Below are positions 36,755-46,472 of a stretch of 64,000 nucleotides of DNA, one piece after another. The notes beneath the pieces were generated by a model. That model made no database searches, had not been told where the DNA came from, and was given only the letters and a program-made list of their open reading frames with translations. Position 1 is the first letter of the stretch, and the number at the start of each line of letters is the position of its first letter. Both the position numbers and the translations under genes were made by a program. Source of the stretch: Bacteroidales bacterium (lineage in GTDB: Bacteria > Bacteroidota > Bacteroidia > Bacteroidales > UBA10428); NCBI GenBank assembly GCA_016934395.1, contig JAFGSZ010000102.1, positions 1 through 64,000 of the forward strand. The letters run 5' to 3'.

Positions 36755-39085
36755 TTAGAACGGATATCCTATTCCAAACTGAAATGTAAATAACCGGTAA
36801 TTTTTATTCAGCTCATTATTATACAGTACCCATTTTTGACCAACAATTGACGGATCCCTGAGTTTTAATCCAAAATCAAAACGGATGAGCAGATATGAAA
36901 AATCAAAACGGGCGCCTAATCCACCACCTACGGCCAGATCCTTAACAAACTTGTTCCACTCAAACATGGCTCCGGGTCGTTCATCTTCTTTCCGTATAGA
37001 CCAGATATTACCAACATCAAGAAATAAAGCTCCTTCAAGCTTCCATAATATTAAAAAACGATATTCAATATTTCCCTCTATTTTAATATCTCCTGTATAA
37101 TTTGCATATTTTAAGCTGTCGCCCTCAAAAGAACCGGGTCCCAAACCCCGTGTGCTCCATGCCCTGATACTATTTGGCCCGCCTGAAAAATACTTCTTCT
37201 CAAAAGGTAACGCCACTGAATTTCCATATGGATAGCCAACGCCTGTAAAGAAGCGATATACCAAACGACTGTCTTTGTCTAATACATTATAATGACGAAA
37301 ATCTACATCTGCTTTAACATATTGAAAGTAGGGCACTCCTAAAAATTGGTAAATATTATCTGATTTAGACATATTTGTTGCCCTGCTGAACATGTACATC
37401 AGGTTGCCCGATGCTTCCACATTCATTTTAATATATACAAAATCCTTACGTTTTTCAATTTGCTGATTGCTGAATTCGAAACTATATCGGGAACCTAAAA
37501 CCAAATGGGGATCAAAAGATGATTTTAAATAGGTTGTATCTATTTTACTCTTAAACGTACTATCGATAAACGGAATCTTTACGAAATTCAGATCGAATGG
37601 AATAACTGTATGGTTAAGCCTTTCAGAGCTTCTCCAAAAATAACCATATGATGCACTTGCAATATTCCGGGTATAATCGGGCAGGCTTTGATAATTGTAT
37701 GAAGTTGCTATAATAGTTTTTGGATTATATCTTTTTACAAAACCAGCCGGACTAAATGGTATTAAAAATTTCGGTATTTCAATTCTTGATTCGATCCCTA
37801 AATCGTGCATGTTTGATAGTTCTGAATCATAGCGGTTTTTTATTCCCTCAATAGCTCCGGTAAATTTCACCCGAAAAACTTCCGCACCCCGAAATAGGTT
37901 CCAGTTGCTGTAGAGTAAGTTGGTTCGTGCGCCATAATCACCTGATGAGTTCGTTCCCACCACTTCAAATTGATATAACTGCACTTTTCGTCTGGTTAAT
38001 TCGATATTACAGTTTAAAAAATTGCTATTCAAAGTATCTGCATTATTCCGGGTGTCACTGAAATTAATATTAACCAACTTAAACAGGCCAATTGTTGACA
38101 GGTTCCTGTATGTTTTATTTACATTATTCAAACTGTACTGGTCATTCTCAACAATATAATTTATCTGTGAAATAACTGTGGGTTTAATCTTTAATGATTG
38201 GTTATAAATAAAATATAATCCGTTCTGATAAGAAGTATCATTATATGAATACAAATTCTCTGATCCTGTTAAAGAGAGCGATGATTTAAAATCCGGATAC
38301 ACAAAAACTTTATCGATTTTATATTTCTTATGAGGTACCGAATTACTACTTGTGCCCTGGTTGTCTGTAATGTATTTCTTTATTCCCAAGAGAAGGTCAA
38401 CTAAATTATTTTCAGGAATTTTTCTGGCTTCATAATATATATATTCTTTAGAGAATTTATAATACCCTTGATTTTTAAGGTAATTCTCTAAACGTATTCT
38501 TTCCTGTTGTAAAACTTCTTTATTAAAAACCATGTTTGTTTCAAGTAAAGAATTTATGGTATCTGCAAGTATAAGCGCTCTCAGTGTTGTGTCTTCAAAG
38601 TAGTAATTTATATCTCTGATTTTATAAGGTTTATTCAGGGTAATATCATAGATCACTTTTGCCTTTTTCTTCTTAGCAACTAAAGTATCTGAAATAGTAG
38701 CATTATAATATCCTTTGTTTTGAAGATAAAATTTAAACTGCTGAATGGTACTTTCGGTCTGAAACGGATCTAATACAACCGGTTCCTCTCCTATTTTTCT
38801 TAACCAGCCGTTAGGCCATTTATCTTTTTTAAGGTTGGAAAGATTATACAAGCGAAGATGAAATTTATACCCCAGGATTGTTTTATTGGGTTGTTGTTTT
38901 TGATATGATTTTAGCTCATTAGGGTCAATACCTCCCTGGTCAATTTTTACTTCGTTCTTTTCCAGTAAATATTTTCCATCCGGTATATATTTGGTGGTGG
39001 AACAAGCAATAAATTGTAAAGAAATAAAAATATAAAGGCCAAGCCTGATCAGATTCTTGATTATATAGGGCTTTTCTTTCTGCAA
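36755..39085 (-). CDS. tamL: TamL, BamA-like outer membrane lipoprotein of the translocation and assembly module
   Basis: 776 residues. The signal peptide ends in a lipobox (LQFIACS, Cys28), followed by POTRA-like domains (for example KYLLEKNEVKIDQGG region and later repeats) and a C-terminal 16-strand Omp85 barrel ending FTFQFGIGYPF with a terminal Phe. Bacteroidota use this lipidated Omp85 protein with TamB for envelope assembly. The FxARFDFSYLLIRFDFG segment fits the final strands. It is divergent from the TrmH-family gene, with back-to-back -7 elements between them; no tamB is in this window. Confidence 0.9.
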   Translation of the reverse strand: MQKEKPYIIKNLIRLGLYIFISLQFIACSTTKYIPDGKYLLEKNEVKIDQGGIDPNELKSYQKQQPNKTILGYKFHLRLYNLSNLKKDKWPNGWLRKIGEEPVVLDPFQTESTIQQFKFYLQNKGYYNATISDTLVAKKKKAKVIYDITLNKPYKIRDINYYFEDTTLRALILADTINSLLETNMVFNKEVLQQERIRLENYLKNQGYYKFSKEYIYYEARKIPENNLVDLLLGIKKYITDNQGTSSNSVPHKKYKIDKVFVYPDFKSSLSLTGSENLYSYNDTSYQNGLYFIYNQSLKIKPTVISQINYIVENDQYSLNNVNKTYRNLSTIGLFKLVNINFSDTRNNADTLNSNFLNCNIELTRRKVQLYQFEVVGTNSSGDYGARTNLLYSNWNLFRGAEVFRVKFTGAIEGIKNRYDSELSNMHDLGIESRIEIPKFLIPFSPAGFVKRYNPKTIIATSYNYQSLPDYTRNIASASYGYFWRSSERLNHTVIPFDLNFVKIPFIDSTFKSKIDTTYLKSSFDPHLVLGSRYSFEFSNQQIEKRKDFVYIKMNVEASGNLMYMFSRATNMSKSDNIYQFLGVPYFQYVKADVDFRHYNVLDKDSRLVYRFFTGVGYPYGNSVALPFEKKYFSGGPNSIRAWSTRGLGPGSFEGDSLKYANYTGDIKIEGNIEYRFLILWKLEGALFLDVGNIWSIRKEDERPGAMFEWNKFVKDLAVGGGLGARFDFSYLLIRFDFGLKLRDPSIVGQKWVLYNNELNKNYRLFTFQFGIGYPF

Positions 39086-39103
39086 TGATATTTTATAAAT
39101 TAT

Positions 39104-39121
39104 TACCTTCGCGCAAATATA
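39104..39121. promoter_or_regulatory. Back-to-back -7 elements for tamL (-) and the TrmH-family gene (+)
   Basis: Minus strand TATATTTG (39121-39114) is a perfect -7 for tamL, 29 bases before its ATG. Plus strand TACCTTCG (39104-39111) is a one-mismatch -7 for the methyltransferase. The two lie two bases apart, so RNA polymerases would compete. Clear -33 elements were not found for either. Confidence 0.5.
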
Positions 39122-39148
39122 TAATATTTAATTATACTTTCTAAAGCC

Positions 39149-39937
39149 GTGCTTAGCAAGATAAAAACTAAATTTATTGCGTCTTTACGTTATAAAAAAT
39201 ACAGAGACCTGCATAATGCCTATATTATTGAAGGAGAAAAAATTATACTGGAATTATTACAACAGGACACTCATAAAATAAATATCCTGCTAACTACAGA
39301 TGCATGGGCCAAAACTCTGGATAAAAATTTAATAACAAAAGCATACGAACATATTTTGATTTCGAATATCGAACTCAAAAAGTTAAGCAGTTTAAAATCA
39401 CCTTCCAAAGGTATTGCAGTGGTTAATCCTCCAAACATTACTCAGGATAGAACGGATATTTTGAATTCATTATCTTTAGTTCTTGATACTATTCAGGATC
39501 CGGGCAATCTGGGTACAATAATAAGAATTGCCAACTGGTTTGGAATTGACCGGATTTTTTGTTCTGATAATTCTGTTGACCTGTATAATCCAAAAGTAAT
39601 TCAAGCCAGTATGGGAGCAATATTGCGTACCAGGGTTTTTTACACAGACCTAAGAACATTATTTTCAGAGTATCAACAGCCCGGTTTTCCCATTTATGGA
39701 ACTTTACTTAACGGAACATCCATATACAAATCTGAAATCCTACAAAAAGGTTTTATTATTTTCGGAAATGAATCAAAAGGAATTTCTGCAGAACTGCTTC
39801 CTTTCATCAATAATAAAATATCCATTCCCAATTATCCTGCTGACCGAAAGAGTACTGAATCATTGAACGTTTCCATTGCAGCGGCAATTGTTTGTGCTGA
39901 ATTCAGGAGAAGAACATATTCCGCTTATTCAAAATGA
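39149..39937 (+). CDS. TrmH/SpoU-family RNA methyltransferase
   Basis: 262 residues, starting at GTG (39149). SPOUT knot motifs: motif 1 LVLDTIQDPGNLGTIIRIAN, motif 2 IIFGNESKGISAELL, motif 3 ESLNVSIAAAIVCAEFRR. The N-terminal substrate-binding domain carries YIIEGEKIILELL. Methylates a ribose 2'-OH of rRNA or tRNA; the exact target cannot be assigned. Its stop overlaps the end of the convergent PorT gene by 13 bases (39925-39937). Confidence 0.92.
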   Translation: MLSKIKTKFIASLRYKKYRDLHNAYIIEGEKIILELLQQDTHKINILLTTDAWAKTLDKNLITKAYEHILISNIELKKLSSLKSPSKGIAVVNPPNITQDRTDILNSLSLVLDTIQDPGNLGTIIRIANWFGIDRIFCSDNSVDLYNPKVIQASMGAILRTRVFYTDLRTLFSEYQQPGFPIYGTLLNGTSIYKSEILQKGFIIFGNESKGISAELLPFINNKISIPNYPADRKSTESLNVSIAAAIVCAEFRRRTYSAYSK

Positions 39938-40665
39938 AAAGATATCATTACCAGCGAAGAATAAATTTTATCAATTGCATCTGAAAACGGGGCGATCTCA
40001 TTAGGTGGCAGCCCGCCATTAAAATCAGTTGGAGAAAAAATGTTTCTTAATCCGGCCGAGTATTTAATTTCTGTGGAAAATTTAAAATATACTAGATAGA
40101 AATCAAACCCTATTCCGATTTCATAATAAAAATCAAGGGGTTTAATCATAATCAACTGGTCGCGTGCATCATACTCTTTTTTTGCCGCAAGATCAACACG
40201 GGTATTTATTCCACTTATAATAAAAGGACTTAGATTGTTTACTCTTTTAGCTTTATATTTTAATAATAATGGAAATTCAAGATAAGAAGATTCGGTTTTA
40301 TACGGTTTCCCATCATCAAACAATAAATCGCCGTTTTCATCAACATAATGCAGTAAGCGGTCTCCAAAAGAGATTCCGGGCAGAAACCTCAGATCAAGAT
40401 ATTCTGCCAGACGGAGATTTGAAATTGCGTGAACATGGAATCCGGGTTGCAGATCTGCTATTTCCGCATAGATCGAATGATCTTTAGCATACTGGCTTTG
40501 CCGGATAGTATAATCCATTGTATTCAAACCCAGCGAAAAACCAAAATGAATCGGTTTATCATCATGAGCCGGATCATTCTGTACCTTGGGTTTTTGTGCA
40601 AGCAGGCCGGTTACAATAAGTGAGAATATAACTATAAAATAAGTCCTCAATATATATAATATCAA
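39925..40665 (-). CDS. porT: PorT-type outer membrane protein (type IX secretion)
   Basis: 246 residues, close to PorT length. Signal peptide about 1-24 (FIVIFSLIVTGLLAQ), then KPIHFGFSLGLNTMDYTIRQ, a hallmark of PorT, and beta-strands with SSYLEFPLLLKYKAKR and DFYLVYFKFSTEIKYSAGLR, forming an outer-membrane barrel. PorT/SprT is needed for type IX secretion and gliding. There is no ATG at the start: the frame opens with TTG at 40665, or TTG at 40650 (before RTYFIV). A small sorting-domain protein at 42133 shows the system is used. Confidence 0.8.
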   Translation of the reverse strand: MILYILRTYFIVIFSLIVTGLLAQKPKVQNDPAHDDKPIHFGFSLGLNTMDYTIRQSQYAKDHSIYAEIADLQPGFHVHAISNLRLAEYLDLRFLPGISFGDRLLHYVDENGDLLFDDGKPYKTESSYLEFPLLLKYKAKRVNNLSPFIISGINTRVDLAAKKEYDARDQLIMIKPLDFYYEIGIGFDFYLVYFKFSTEIKYSAGLRNIFSPTDFNGGLPPNEIAPFSDAIDKIYSSLVMISFHFE

Positions 40666-40827
40666 ATTGGAAATTTTATTAAATAACGAATCCGGACCTA
40701 AAATAGTATTTTAATTTTAACTGGCAATATATGGCAAATTTAATCACATGCTAAAAATTCAATAAATATCGTATTGCTGAAAGATGAATATTCAACTAGG
40801 TTAATAATTAAATACTAAAATAAAATA

Positions 40828-40860
40828 TTGGTTGATTATTGAATGGATTTTATATTTTTG
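40828..40860 (+). promoter_or_regulatory. Promoter of the malate/lactate dehydrogenase gene
   Basis: Two overlapping TTG motifs at 40828-40834 (spacing 18 or 22) and TATTTTTG at 40853-40860, a perfect -7. The ATG follows 17 bases later, giving a leader of only about ten bases. Confidence 0.6.
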
Positions 40861-40877
40861 GACACTTAAGTTAAACA

Positions 40878-41963
40878 ATGAAGGATATGTACAGCTACGA
40901 ATATTTAAATAATTTTACCCAACATGTATTTATTAAAATGGGATGTTCAAAGGAAGATGCCGATATGACTACCCGGGTTTTTCTTGCTGCCGAATTGCGC
41001 GGATTGTCTTCTCACGGCATGATCAGGATAAAAGATTATTATCAACTGTGGAAGGCCAACAGGATAAATATTAAGCCTAATGTCAGGATTGTTCATGAAA
41101 CACCCAGTACAGCGGTTGTTGATGGTGATGGCGCTATTGGAATGATTGCTGCCACCAAATCGATGGAAATTGCAATTAAAAAAGCCAAAAATGCAGGCAC
41201 AGGTTGGGTTTCAACAAGAGGATCGAATCACTTTGGAATTGCAGGCTATTATGCCATGATGGCCCTTGAACATGATATGATCGGTATTACCATGACCAAT
41301 GCCAATCCACTGGTCGCCCCTACTTTTTCTGTAAGCCGGTTACTGGGTACAAATCCCATTGCCGTAGCCATACCCGCCAAAAACCAGCCTCCTTTTGTAG
41401 CTGATTTTTCTACCACACCTATTGCTCGTGGTAAACTGGCCGTGGCTGAAAAAAAAGGCGAAAAAACCTTACCGGGTTTTGTTCAGGATAAAAATGGGAA
41501 TCCTTCCATTGAACCGACTATATTAAAAGAAGGTGGTTCAATGCTTACACTTGGTGGAGATTTTGAACACGGAAGCCATAAGGGATACTGCATGAGTGCG
41601 GTAGTGGATATATTTTCCGCAGTACTATCCGGGGCAAATTTTGGTCCTTTTGTCCCACCTTCAGTAGCTTATCTGCCTGTATTGGATGAAAAGGTGGGTG
41701 AAGGAACAGGACATTTCTTCGGCGCTATGCGTATTGATGCCTTTCAGAACTCTGAAGAATTTAAATCAAAAATGGATACATGGATAGAAACCTTCCGTAA
41801 TGCAAAAAGCGCTCCCGGGAAACCAGCTGTTCAAATCCCCGGTGATCCCGAGCGTGAATTGGAAGAAAAAATACGGAAAGAAGGTATTCAGGTTATCCCG
41901 GCTGTGGCAAAAGAAATGAAAGAAATTGCAGAGAGTCTGGGAATTGAGTTTGAGATTTTATAA
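40878..41963 (+). CDS. Malate/L-lactate dehydrogenase (LDH2/MDG2 family)
   Basis: 361 residues. This family is unrelated to classical MDH/LDH and uses NAD(P) to oxidise malate, lactate or ureidoglycolate. Seen: the N-terminal ELRGLSSHGMIRIKDYYQLW, the central TRGSNHFGIAGYYAMMA, TMTNANPLVAPTFSVSRLLG, GTNPIAVAIPA and GSHKGYCMSAVVDIFSAVLS, with the C-terminal PGDPERELEEKIRKEGI. The precise substrate is not decidable. It stands alone with its own promoter. Confidence 0.92.
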   Translation: MKDMYSYEYLNNFTQHVFIKMGCSKEDADMTTRVFLAAELRGLSSHGMIRIKDYYQLWKANRINIKPNVRIVHETPSTAVVDGDGAIGMIAATKSMEIAIKKAKNAGTGWVSTRGSNHFGIAGYYAMMALEHDMIGITMTNANPLVAPTFSVSRLLGTNPIAVAIPAKNQPPFVADFSTTPIARGKLAVAEKKGEKTLPGFVQDKNGNPSIEPTILKEGGSMLTLGGDFEHGSHKGYCMSAVVDIFSAVLSGANFGPFVPPSVAYLPVLDEKVGEGTGHFFGAMRIDAFQNSEEFKSKMDTWIETFRNAKSAPGKPAVQIPGDPERELEEKIRKEGIQVIPAVAKEMKEIAESLGIEFEIL

Positions 41964-42132
41964 ACCGGGATTACGTCAATTTAACCTTTATTTTCTAATT
42001 CCTAATCGTTTATAATCATAGCGTTTGTCAAATAAGATTAAATTATTACAAAAATAATTTATAGTTATTTGAAAATAATTTTTATCTTGTTGCTGATAGC
42101 ACCTATTGCGTTAATGAAAACATTAATAATTT

Positions 42133-42612
42133 ATGAAAAAACTAATTAGCTTAACAGTTAGTTCCCTATTATATTTCAATTTATTATGGGGACAGGAGTT
42201 GGTTACTTCAGCAGGAGATATTTTTGAAAATGAAAATCTTGTAATGGAATGGTCACTTGGTGAATGTGTAATTGAAACATTTTCAGCAACAAACATTATG
42301 ATCACACAGGGATTTCATCAGAATAATTATATCATCAGCTCGGTATTTCAAGAATCAAATCTCAACGGTATAATTTCAGCATACCCTAATCCCGTTACAA
42401 GTGATATTAATATTTATTTTGAAATTGATCTTAATATCAGGAAAATCGAATTATATAATGTTTCCGGACAAAAAGTGTTATCCGAAACTATACCAGAAAA
42501 ACAGGTCTCCACTAAGATAAATATGACCATGTTTGATTCAGGTGTATATATGATAAAAATTTCTGACTCAAATAATAAGCAGTTAAGTATTGTAAAGATC
42601 GTTAAATATTAA
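42133..42612 (+). CDS. Small secreted protein with type IX (type A) C-terminal sorting domain
   Basis: 159 residues. Signal peptide 1-20 (LISLTVSSLLYFNLLWG), a short domain with NLVMEWSLGECVIETFSA and ITQGFHQNN, then a C-terminal sorting domain from about residue 80: ISAYPNPVTSDINIYFEI, VSGQKVLSETI, FDSGVYMIKISDSNNKQLSI and VKIVKY. The Y-P-N-P start and G-V-Y motif are the hallmark of type A T9SS cargo. The N-terminal domain is the common Bacteroidota W-S-L-G-E/TQGF type. The stop is ten bases from the next gene, so they form a pair. Confidence 0.88.
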   Translation: MKKLISLTVSSLLYFNLLWGQELVTSAGDIFENENLVMEWSLGECVIETFSATNIMITQGFHQNNYIISSVFQESNLNGIISAYPNPVTSDINIYFEIDLNIRKIELYNVSGQKVLSETIPEKQVSTKINMTMFDSGVYMIKISDSNNKQLSIVKIVKY

Positions 42613-42622
42613 ACCTTTCATC

Positions 42623-44656
42623 ATGAAAAAACTAACTTTTCTGGCAATACTACTTTTAACAGGTAGTATTGCGTTAATTGCCCAGGCTCCTCAACAGTTT
42701 AAATATCAGGCTGTAGTGCGTGACAATACAGGTACTGTAATTTCTGATCAATCCGTTGGTATCCGAATAAGTATTATACAAGGAACTGTAAGCGGACAGG
42801 CAGAGTATATCGAAACTTTTACTTGCACAACCTCAGTTTTTGGACTTATTAATTTAAATATCGGAACAGGTGATGTTTATTCCGGTAATTTTTCATCCAT
42901 TAACTGGAGTAATGGCCCGTTTTTTATAAAAATTGAAATTGATCCTGATAATGGTACTAATTTTCAGGAGTTGGGAATCTCGCAACTATTGAGTGTTCCA
43001 TATGCCCTACACTCAAAAACAGCAGAACAAATTACTGGTACTATTAATGAAACTGATCCTGTTTTTGAAGCCTGGGATAAAAATTCCGGTATTATTATTA
43101 GTAAAAACCAGATTAGTGATCTGCAAAATTACATTACAGATGAAAGCGATCCTATATTTACAACATGGGACAAGAGTACTGATATTAGCATAACCGAAAA
43201 TCAAATAAGTGACCTGAATCATTTTACTACAGAAAATGAAACTGATCCTCTATTTCGTACATCTGCAGCTGGTGCAATCTCCAGTAATGATATAGTAAAC
43301 TGGAATAACAAAATAGACTCAGAAACAGATGGTTCAATTACTAACGAATTACAAAACCTTAACTATTCAAATGATACATTATCAATATCAAATGGTAATA
43401 GTGTCTATGTGCCAAATTATTGGAATGGGAACGATGATGCAACAAGCATAATGTTTAGTCCGGAAGGCAAAGGTACAAACCGGGGTATTGGAATTTTACA
43501 ATTAGATGAAGTTAGTGATATTTTCGGTATACAATCTTACGATTTGAATGCTGAAACTATTGGGCCACTAAAACTGGCACTTTTTGGTGAGCATGTTTAT
43601 ATTAATGATAAAGAAGGCTGGAGACTAGGAAATGTGGGTATTGGAACATCAAGATTTGAAATTCCATCTGAAAAATTAGAAGTTGGCGGCATGATTTATT
43701 CCAACAGTAAAGGATTTAAATTTCCTGACGGATCCGTTCAAACAACGGCTGCATACAATTCTTTTTCTCCCTGGAAATCCATTAATAATGATATTTATTA
43801 TAATGATGGTAAGGTTGGAATTGGAACTTCTGACCCTGATTTTATTTTAGATATTGTAGGTAATGCAGGAGAAACAGATGACAAGCATTTTTTATCCATA
43901 ACGAATACAAATACATCCACTATCTCCGATGTTGCTATACAGTTAAAAAGCGGATATAATACCGGTAATCAATCAAGAGGTACATTAGGTGTTGTTCCTT
44001 TAAATTATTCGCTAGCACCTTATTTACAGGGATATACACATCTGACCAGCTATAATAAAGGGGTAGCTATTCGAGCTCATACCATTGATGGAAACATTAA
44101 ATTTATTACCGGAGGAAATTCATCGGAATATGTAAGGATGAATATTGATTCTGATGGTAATATAGGTATCGGAACATCTGAACCTTTTTCAAAATTCTCA
44201 GTTGTAAAAAAGGATCCCTATATTGCTTTTAATTCAAATACCCAGATCGCAGATTTTAGGAGGAATTATGAAGGCCATAGTGCAGGTGTAGCAATATATG
44301 GTTACCCTGATATTGACGAGATGACTGAATATATGAGAAATTCGGTTATGTTTTATACTATGGATGATGCAAAGAACCTTAAGCTTTGTGCTCACCAGGT
44401 AGGAGGTACAATACAATTCATAACTGATGGTTGGGACAATACATCATACGAAAAAATGAGAATAGATAATACTGGTAATATAGGGATTGGAACTATTGAA
44501 CCAGGCTCTAAACTTGAAGTTGCTGATGGTGATATTTTTATTAGTGATATTAATAAAGGAGTAATAATGAAATCCCCGGATGGCCAGTGTTGGAGAATGA
44601 CTGTTGATAATTCCGGTTCGTTAATCTCCACAGCAATTACCTGTCCTACTAAATAA
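42623..44656 (+). CDS. Secreted tail-fibre-like repeat protein
   Basis: 677 residues with a signal peptide (1-20, LLTGSIALIAQ). The N-terminal domain (about 22-130: FKYQAVVRDNTGTVISD, PDNGTNFQELGISQLLSVPYA) is a common Bacteroidota exported module. Then come two spaced copies of a 31-residue unit (ETDPVFEAWDKNSGII.. and ESDPIFTTWDKSTDIS.., plus a partial third), and four VGIGTS/IGIGTIEP motifs followed by KLEV-type strands (about 338, 398, 514, 620), the pattern of tail-fibre domain proteins. The C-terminus (SPDGQCWRMTVDNSGSL, ending CPTK) is not a sorting domain. Probably a surface fibre or adhesin. Confidence 0.82.
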   Translation: MKKLTFLAILLLTGSIALIAQAPQQFKYQAVVRDNTGTVISDQSVGIRISIIQGTVSGQAEYIETFTCTTSVFGLINLNIGTGDVYSGNFSSINWSNGPFFIKIEIDPDNGTNFQELGISQLLSVPYALHSKTAEQITGTINETDPVFEAWDKNSGIIISKNQISDLQNYITDESDPIFTTWDKSTDISITENQISDLNHFTTENETDPLFRTSAAGAISSNDIVNWNNKIDSETDGSITNELQNLNYSNDTLSISNGNSVYVPNYWNGNDDATSIMFSPEGKGTNRGIGILQLDEVSDIFGIQSYDLNAETIGPLKLALFGEHVYINDKEGWRLGNVGIGTSRFEIPSEKLEVGGMIYSNSKGFKFPDGSVQTTAAYNSFSPWKSINNDIYYNDGKVGIGTSDPDFILDIVGNAGETDDKHFLSITNTNTSTISDVAIQLKSGYNTGNQSRGTLGVVPLNYSLAPYLQGYTHLTSYNKGVAIRAHTIDGNIKFITGGNSSEYVRMNIDSDGNIGIGTSEPFSKFSVVKKDPYIAFNSNTQIADFRRNYEGHSAGVAIYGYPDIDEMTEYMRNSVMFYTMDDAKNLKLCAHQVGGTIQFITDGWDNTSYEKMRIDNTGNIGIGTIEPGSKLEVADGDIFISDINKGVIMKSPDGQCWRMTVDNSGSLISTAITCPTK

Positions 44657-44677
44657 CAAAAAAAATCTCTAATAAGT

Positions 44678-44705
44678 AATCCCGGCCAAAAACCGGGATT
44701 TTTTT
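44678..44705 (+). terminator. Rho-independent terminator after the tail-fibre-like gene
   Basis: Stem AATCCCGG/CCGGGATT with a seven-base loop, followed by TTTTTTT (44699-44705), 21 bases after the stop codon. It ends the 42133-44656 pair and abuts the converging nitroreductase stop codon. Confidence 0.88.
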
Positions 44706-45453
44706 ATTCATTATTCATAAATCCCTGTTTTTCTATAACTTTTAAAAATTCTTTGGAAAAAAACACATTGTCCTTTTTTGTATACCGGTTGTCGGTAAAA
44801 ATCTGGGCCAGGGTTTCTTTCTTGTTTTCTTTGAGCAATTGTAAAGTCTGTTCCAAACCTTCTTTATCTTCATAAATTTTATTGATGTCCTTTTCACTAT
44901 AATCCTTATATTTCTCATAATGAATAACTCCATCAAGCGGAATCCGATCTGTTAATTCAGGTTCTTCATCAGGATATCCCAGAGCCAATGCAGCTACAGG
45001 TACAACTCCAATTGGGAGATTTAATATATCAATAATTTTCTCTGCCATATAAGTAGCAGTGCCCAGGTAGCAAATGCCAAGTCCATGGGTTTCTGCAGCC
45101 AACGCTACATTTTGAGAAACCAGCAAGGCATCTATTGCGGCAGTAAAAAAAGATAAAAAATTATCATATCCCGGTATGGCTTTACGCTGCCTGCACCATT
45201 TATTAAACCTGTTAAAATCGGCGCAAAAGGTTATATGCACCGGGGCCTGTAACACCATATTCTGCTTAAAATGTGCTTCCCATAATTGACTCCTGATTTC
45301 TTTATCCCGGGTCACAACCATGCTGTATACCTGCATATTCCCGGTTGTTGATGCCCGGGTCCCGGCTGCCAGTATCTCTTCCAGAACCTTATCTTCTATA
45401 AGTTTTTGCTTATATTTTCGGATTGATTTATGATTAAAAATAGTATCAAGCAT
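44704..45453 (-). CDS. Nitroreductase family NAD(P)H oxidoreductase (NfsA-like)
   Basis: 249 residues. FMN-dependent nitroreductase fold: the N-terminal FNHKSIRKYKQKLIED and RASTTGNMQVYSMVV bind FMN phosphate, and the central LVSQNVALAAETHGLGICYL and IGVVPVAALALGYPDEEPEL are family signatures of the NfsA/FRP branch. It reduces quinones or nitroaromatics with NAD(P)H. The start overlaps no other gene; it is divergent from phzF, with a 116-base gap holding the phzF promoter. Confidence 0.9.
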   Translation of the reverse strand: MLDTIFNHKSIRKYKQKLIEDKVLEEILAAGTRASTTGNMQVYSMVVTRDKEIRSQLWEAHFKQNMVLQAPVHITFCADFNRFNKWCRQRKAIPGYDNFLSFFTAAIDALLVSQNVALAAETHGLGICYLGTATYMAEKIIDILNLPIGVVPVAALALGYPDEEPELTDRIPLDGVIHYEKYKDYSEKDINKIYEDKEGLEQTLQLLKENKKETLAQIFTDNRYTKKDNVFFSKEFLKVIEKQGFMNNE

Positions 45454-45521
45454 AGGTAAAAATTTTAAAATACAATATTAACAAGAATTGAGGTTAAAGA
45501 AAATTCAGCTGAAAAAAAGTT

Positions 45522-45552
45522 TTTGTTCTCAGAAAAATACAAATTAATTTTG
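45522..45552 (+). promoter_or_regulatory. Promoter of the phzF-family gene
   Basis: TTTG (45522-45525), 19 bases, TAATTTTG (45545-45552): complete Bacteroidota -33/-7 pair. Transcription near 45559, about ten bases before the ATG at 45570. Confidence 0.7.
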
Positions 45553-45569
45553 ATTTAAAATTTTAAAAG

Positions 45570-46472
45570 ATGATCACTATTCAGTATTTCCATGTTGATG
45601 TTTTTACCGATAAACAATTCGGAGGCAATCAGCTTGCTGTTATCCCCAATGCTCTTAACCTGTCGGATGAACTTATGCAAAAAATTGCCCGGGAGTTTAA
45701 TTTTTCCGAAACTACTTTTGTCCTTCCGCCTGAAAAACCGGAAAGTGACTGCAAAGTAAGAATCTTTACTCCTGAAAACGAAATGCCAACCGCCGGACAT
45801 CCAACTATTGGAACATCCTTTGTTTTATTAAGCGAGAGACTATTGCAGCCAAAAGTACCCGGAGTACTTCTTATGGAACAGAAAATAGGTGATATTAAAG
45901 TTTCATATCAAATGTTGGAAAATTCCATTCATTCGATTACCATGAGACAACCATTACCGGAATTTGGGCCAATTTTTAACGATACAAAACTTATCGCCGA
46001 AATTTTATCTGTTTCACAGCATGAAATTGACCCTAGGTATCCTGTTCAAAGTGTTTCATGTGGAAATAATTTCCTTTTTATTCCAGTGAAGTCTATCGAA
46101 ATATTAAAAAAAGTTAAGATTCGAGCCGACCTGTTAGAATTACATAAGACCCGGCTTGATTCTACTGAATTTTATATTTTTTCACTGGAAACATTACAAA
46201 AAAAAGCTGCCACCCATGGAAGGATGTTTGCTCCGATGTTTGGTATCTGGGAAGATCCGGCTACTGGCAGTGCAAGTGGCCCCCTGGGTTGCTACCTGGT
46301 AAAACATGGCATTTCGAATGGCAAAAATATAATTTGTGAGCAGGGCTATGAAATGGGTCGCCCCAGCATAATTAATGTGGATATAGAACATATTAACCAT
46401 AAGATAACTGAAATTAAAGTGGGGGGAACATGCGTTTTTGTGGCACAGGGTAATTTAAATATAGAAAATTAA
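45570..46472 (+). CDS. PhzF family phenazine biosynthesis-like isomerase
   Basis: 300 residues, the family length. Members isomerise or epimerise small cyclic substrates, such as the PhzF step to 2,3-dihydro-3-oxoanthranilate; most have no link to phenazine. Seen: [12 protein letters not shown], the [14 protein letters not shown] segment with the catalytic Glu, [15 protein letters not shown], and the [19 protein letters not shown] active-site strand. No phenazine genes are nearby, so the substrate is unknown. Confidence 0.92.
   Translation: MITIQYFHVDVFTDKQFGGNQLAVIPNALNLSDELMQKIAREFNFSETTFVLPPEKPESDCKVRIFTPENEMPTAGHPTIGTSFVLLSERLLQPKVPGVLLMEQKIGDIKVSYQMLENSIHSITMRQPLPEFGPIFNDTKLIAEILSVSQHEIDPRYPVQSVSCGNNFLFIPVKSIEILKKVKIRADLLELHKTRLDSTEFYIFSLETLQKKAATHGRMFAPMFGIWEDPATGSASGPLGCYLVKHGISNGKNIICEQGYEMGRPSIINVDIEHINHKITEIKVGGTCVFVAQGNLNIEN

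Noticed and set aside
42623-44656. Tail-fibre-like protein as evidence of a prophage
   Set aside because: No other phage genes nearby; it has a signal peptide and an N-terminal module typical of exported Bacteroidota proteins.
45570-46472. PhzF as evidence of phenazine biosynthesis
   Set aside because: The family is broad and no other phenazine genes are in the window.
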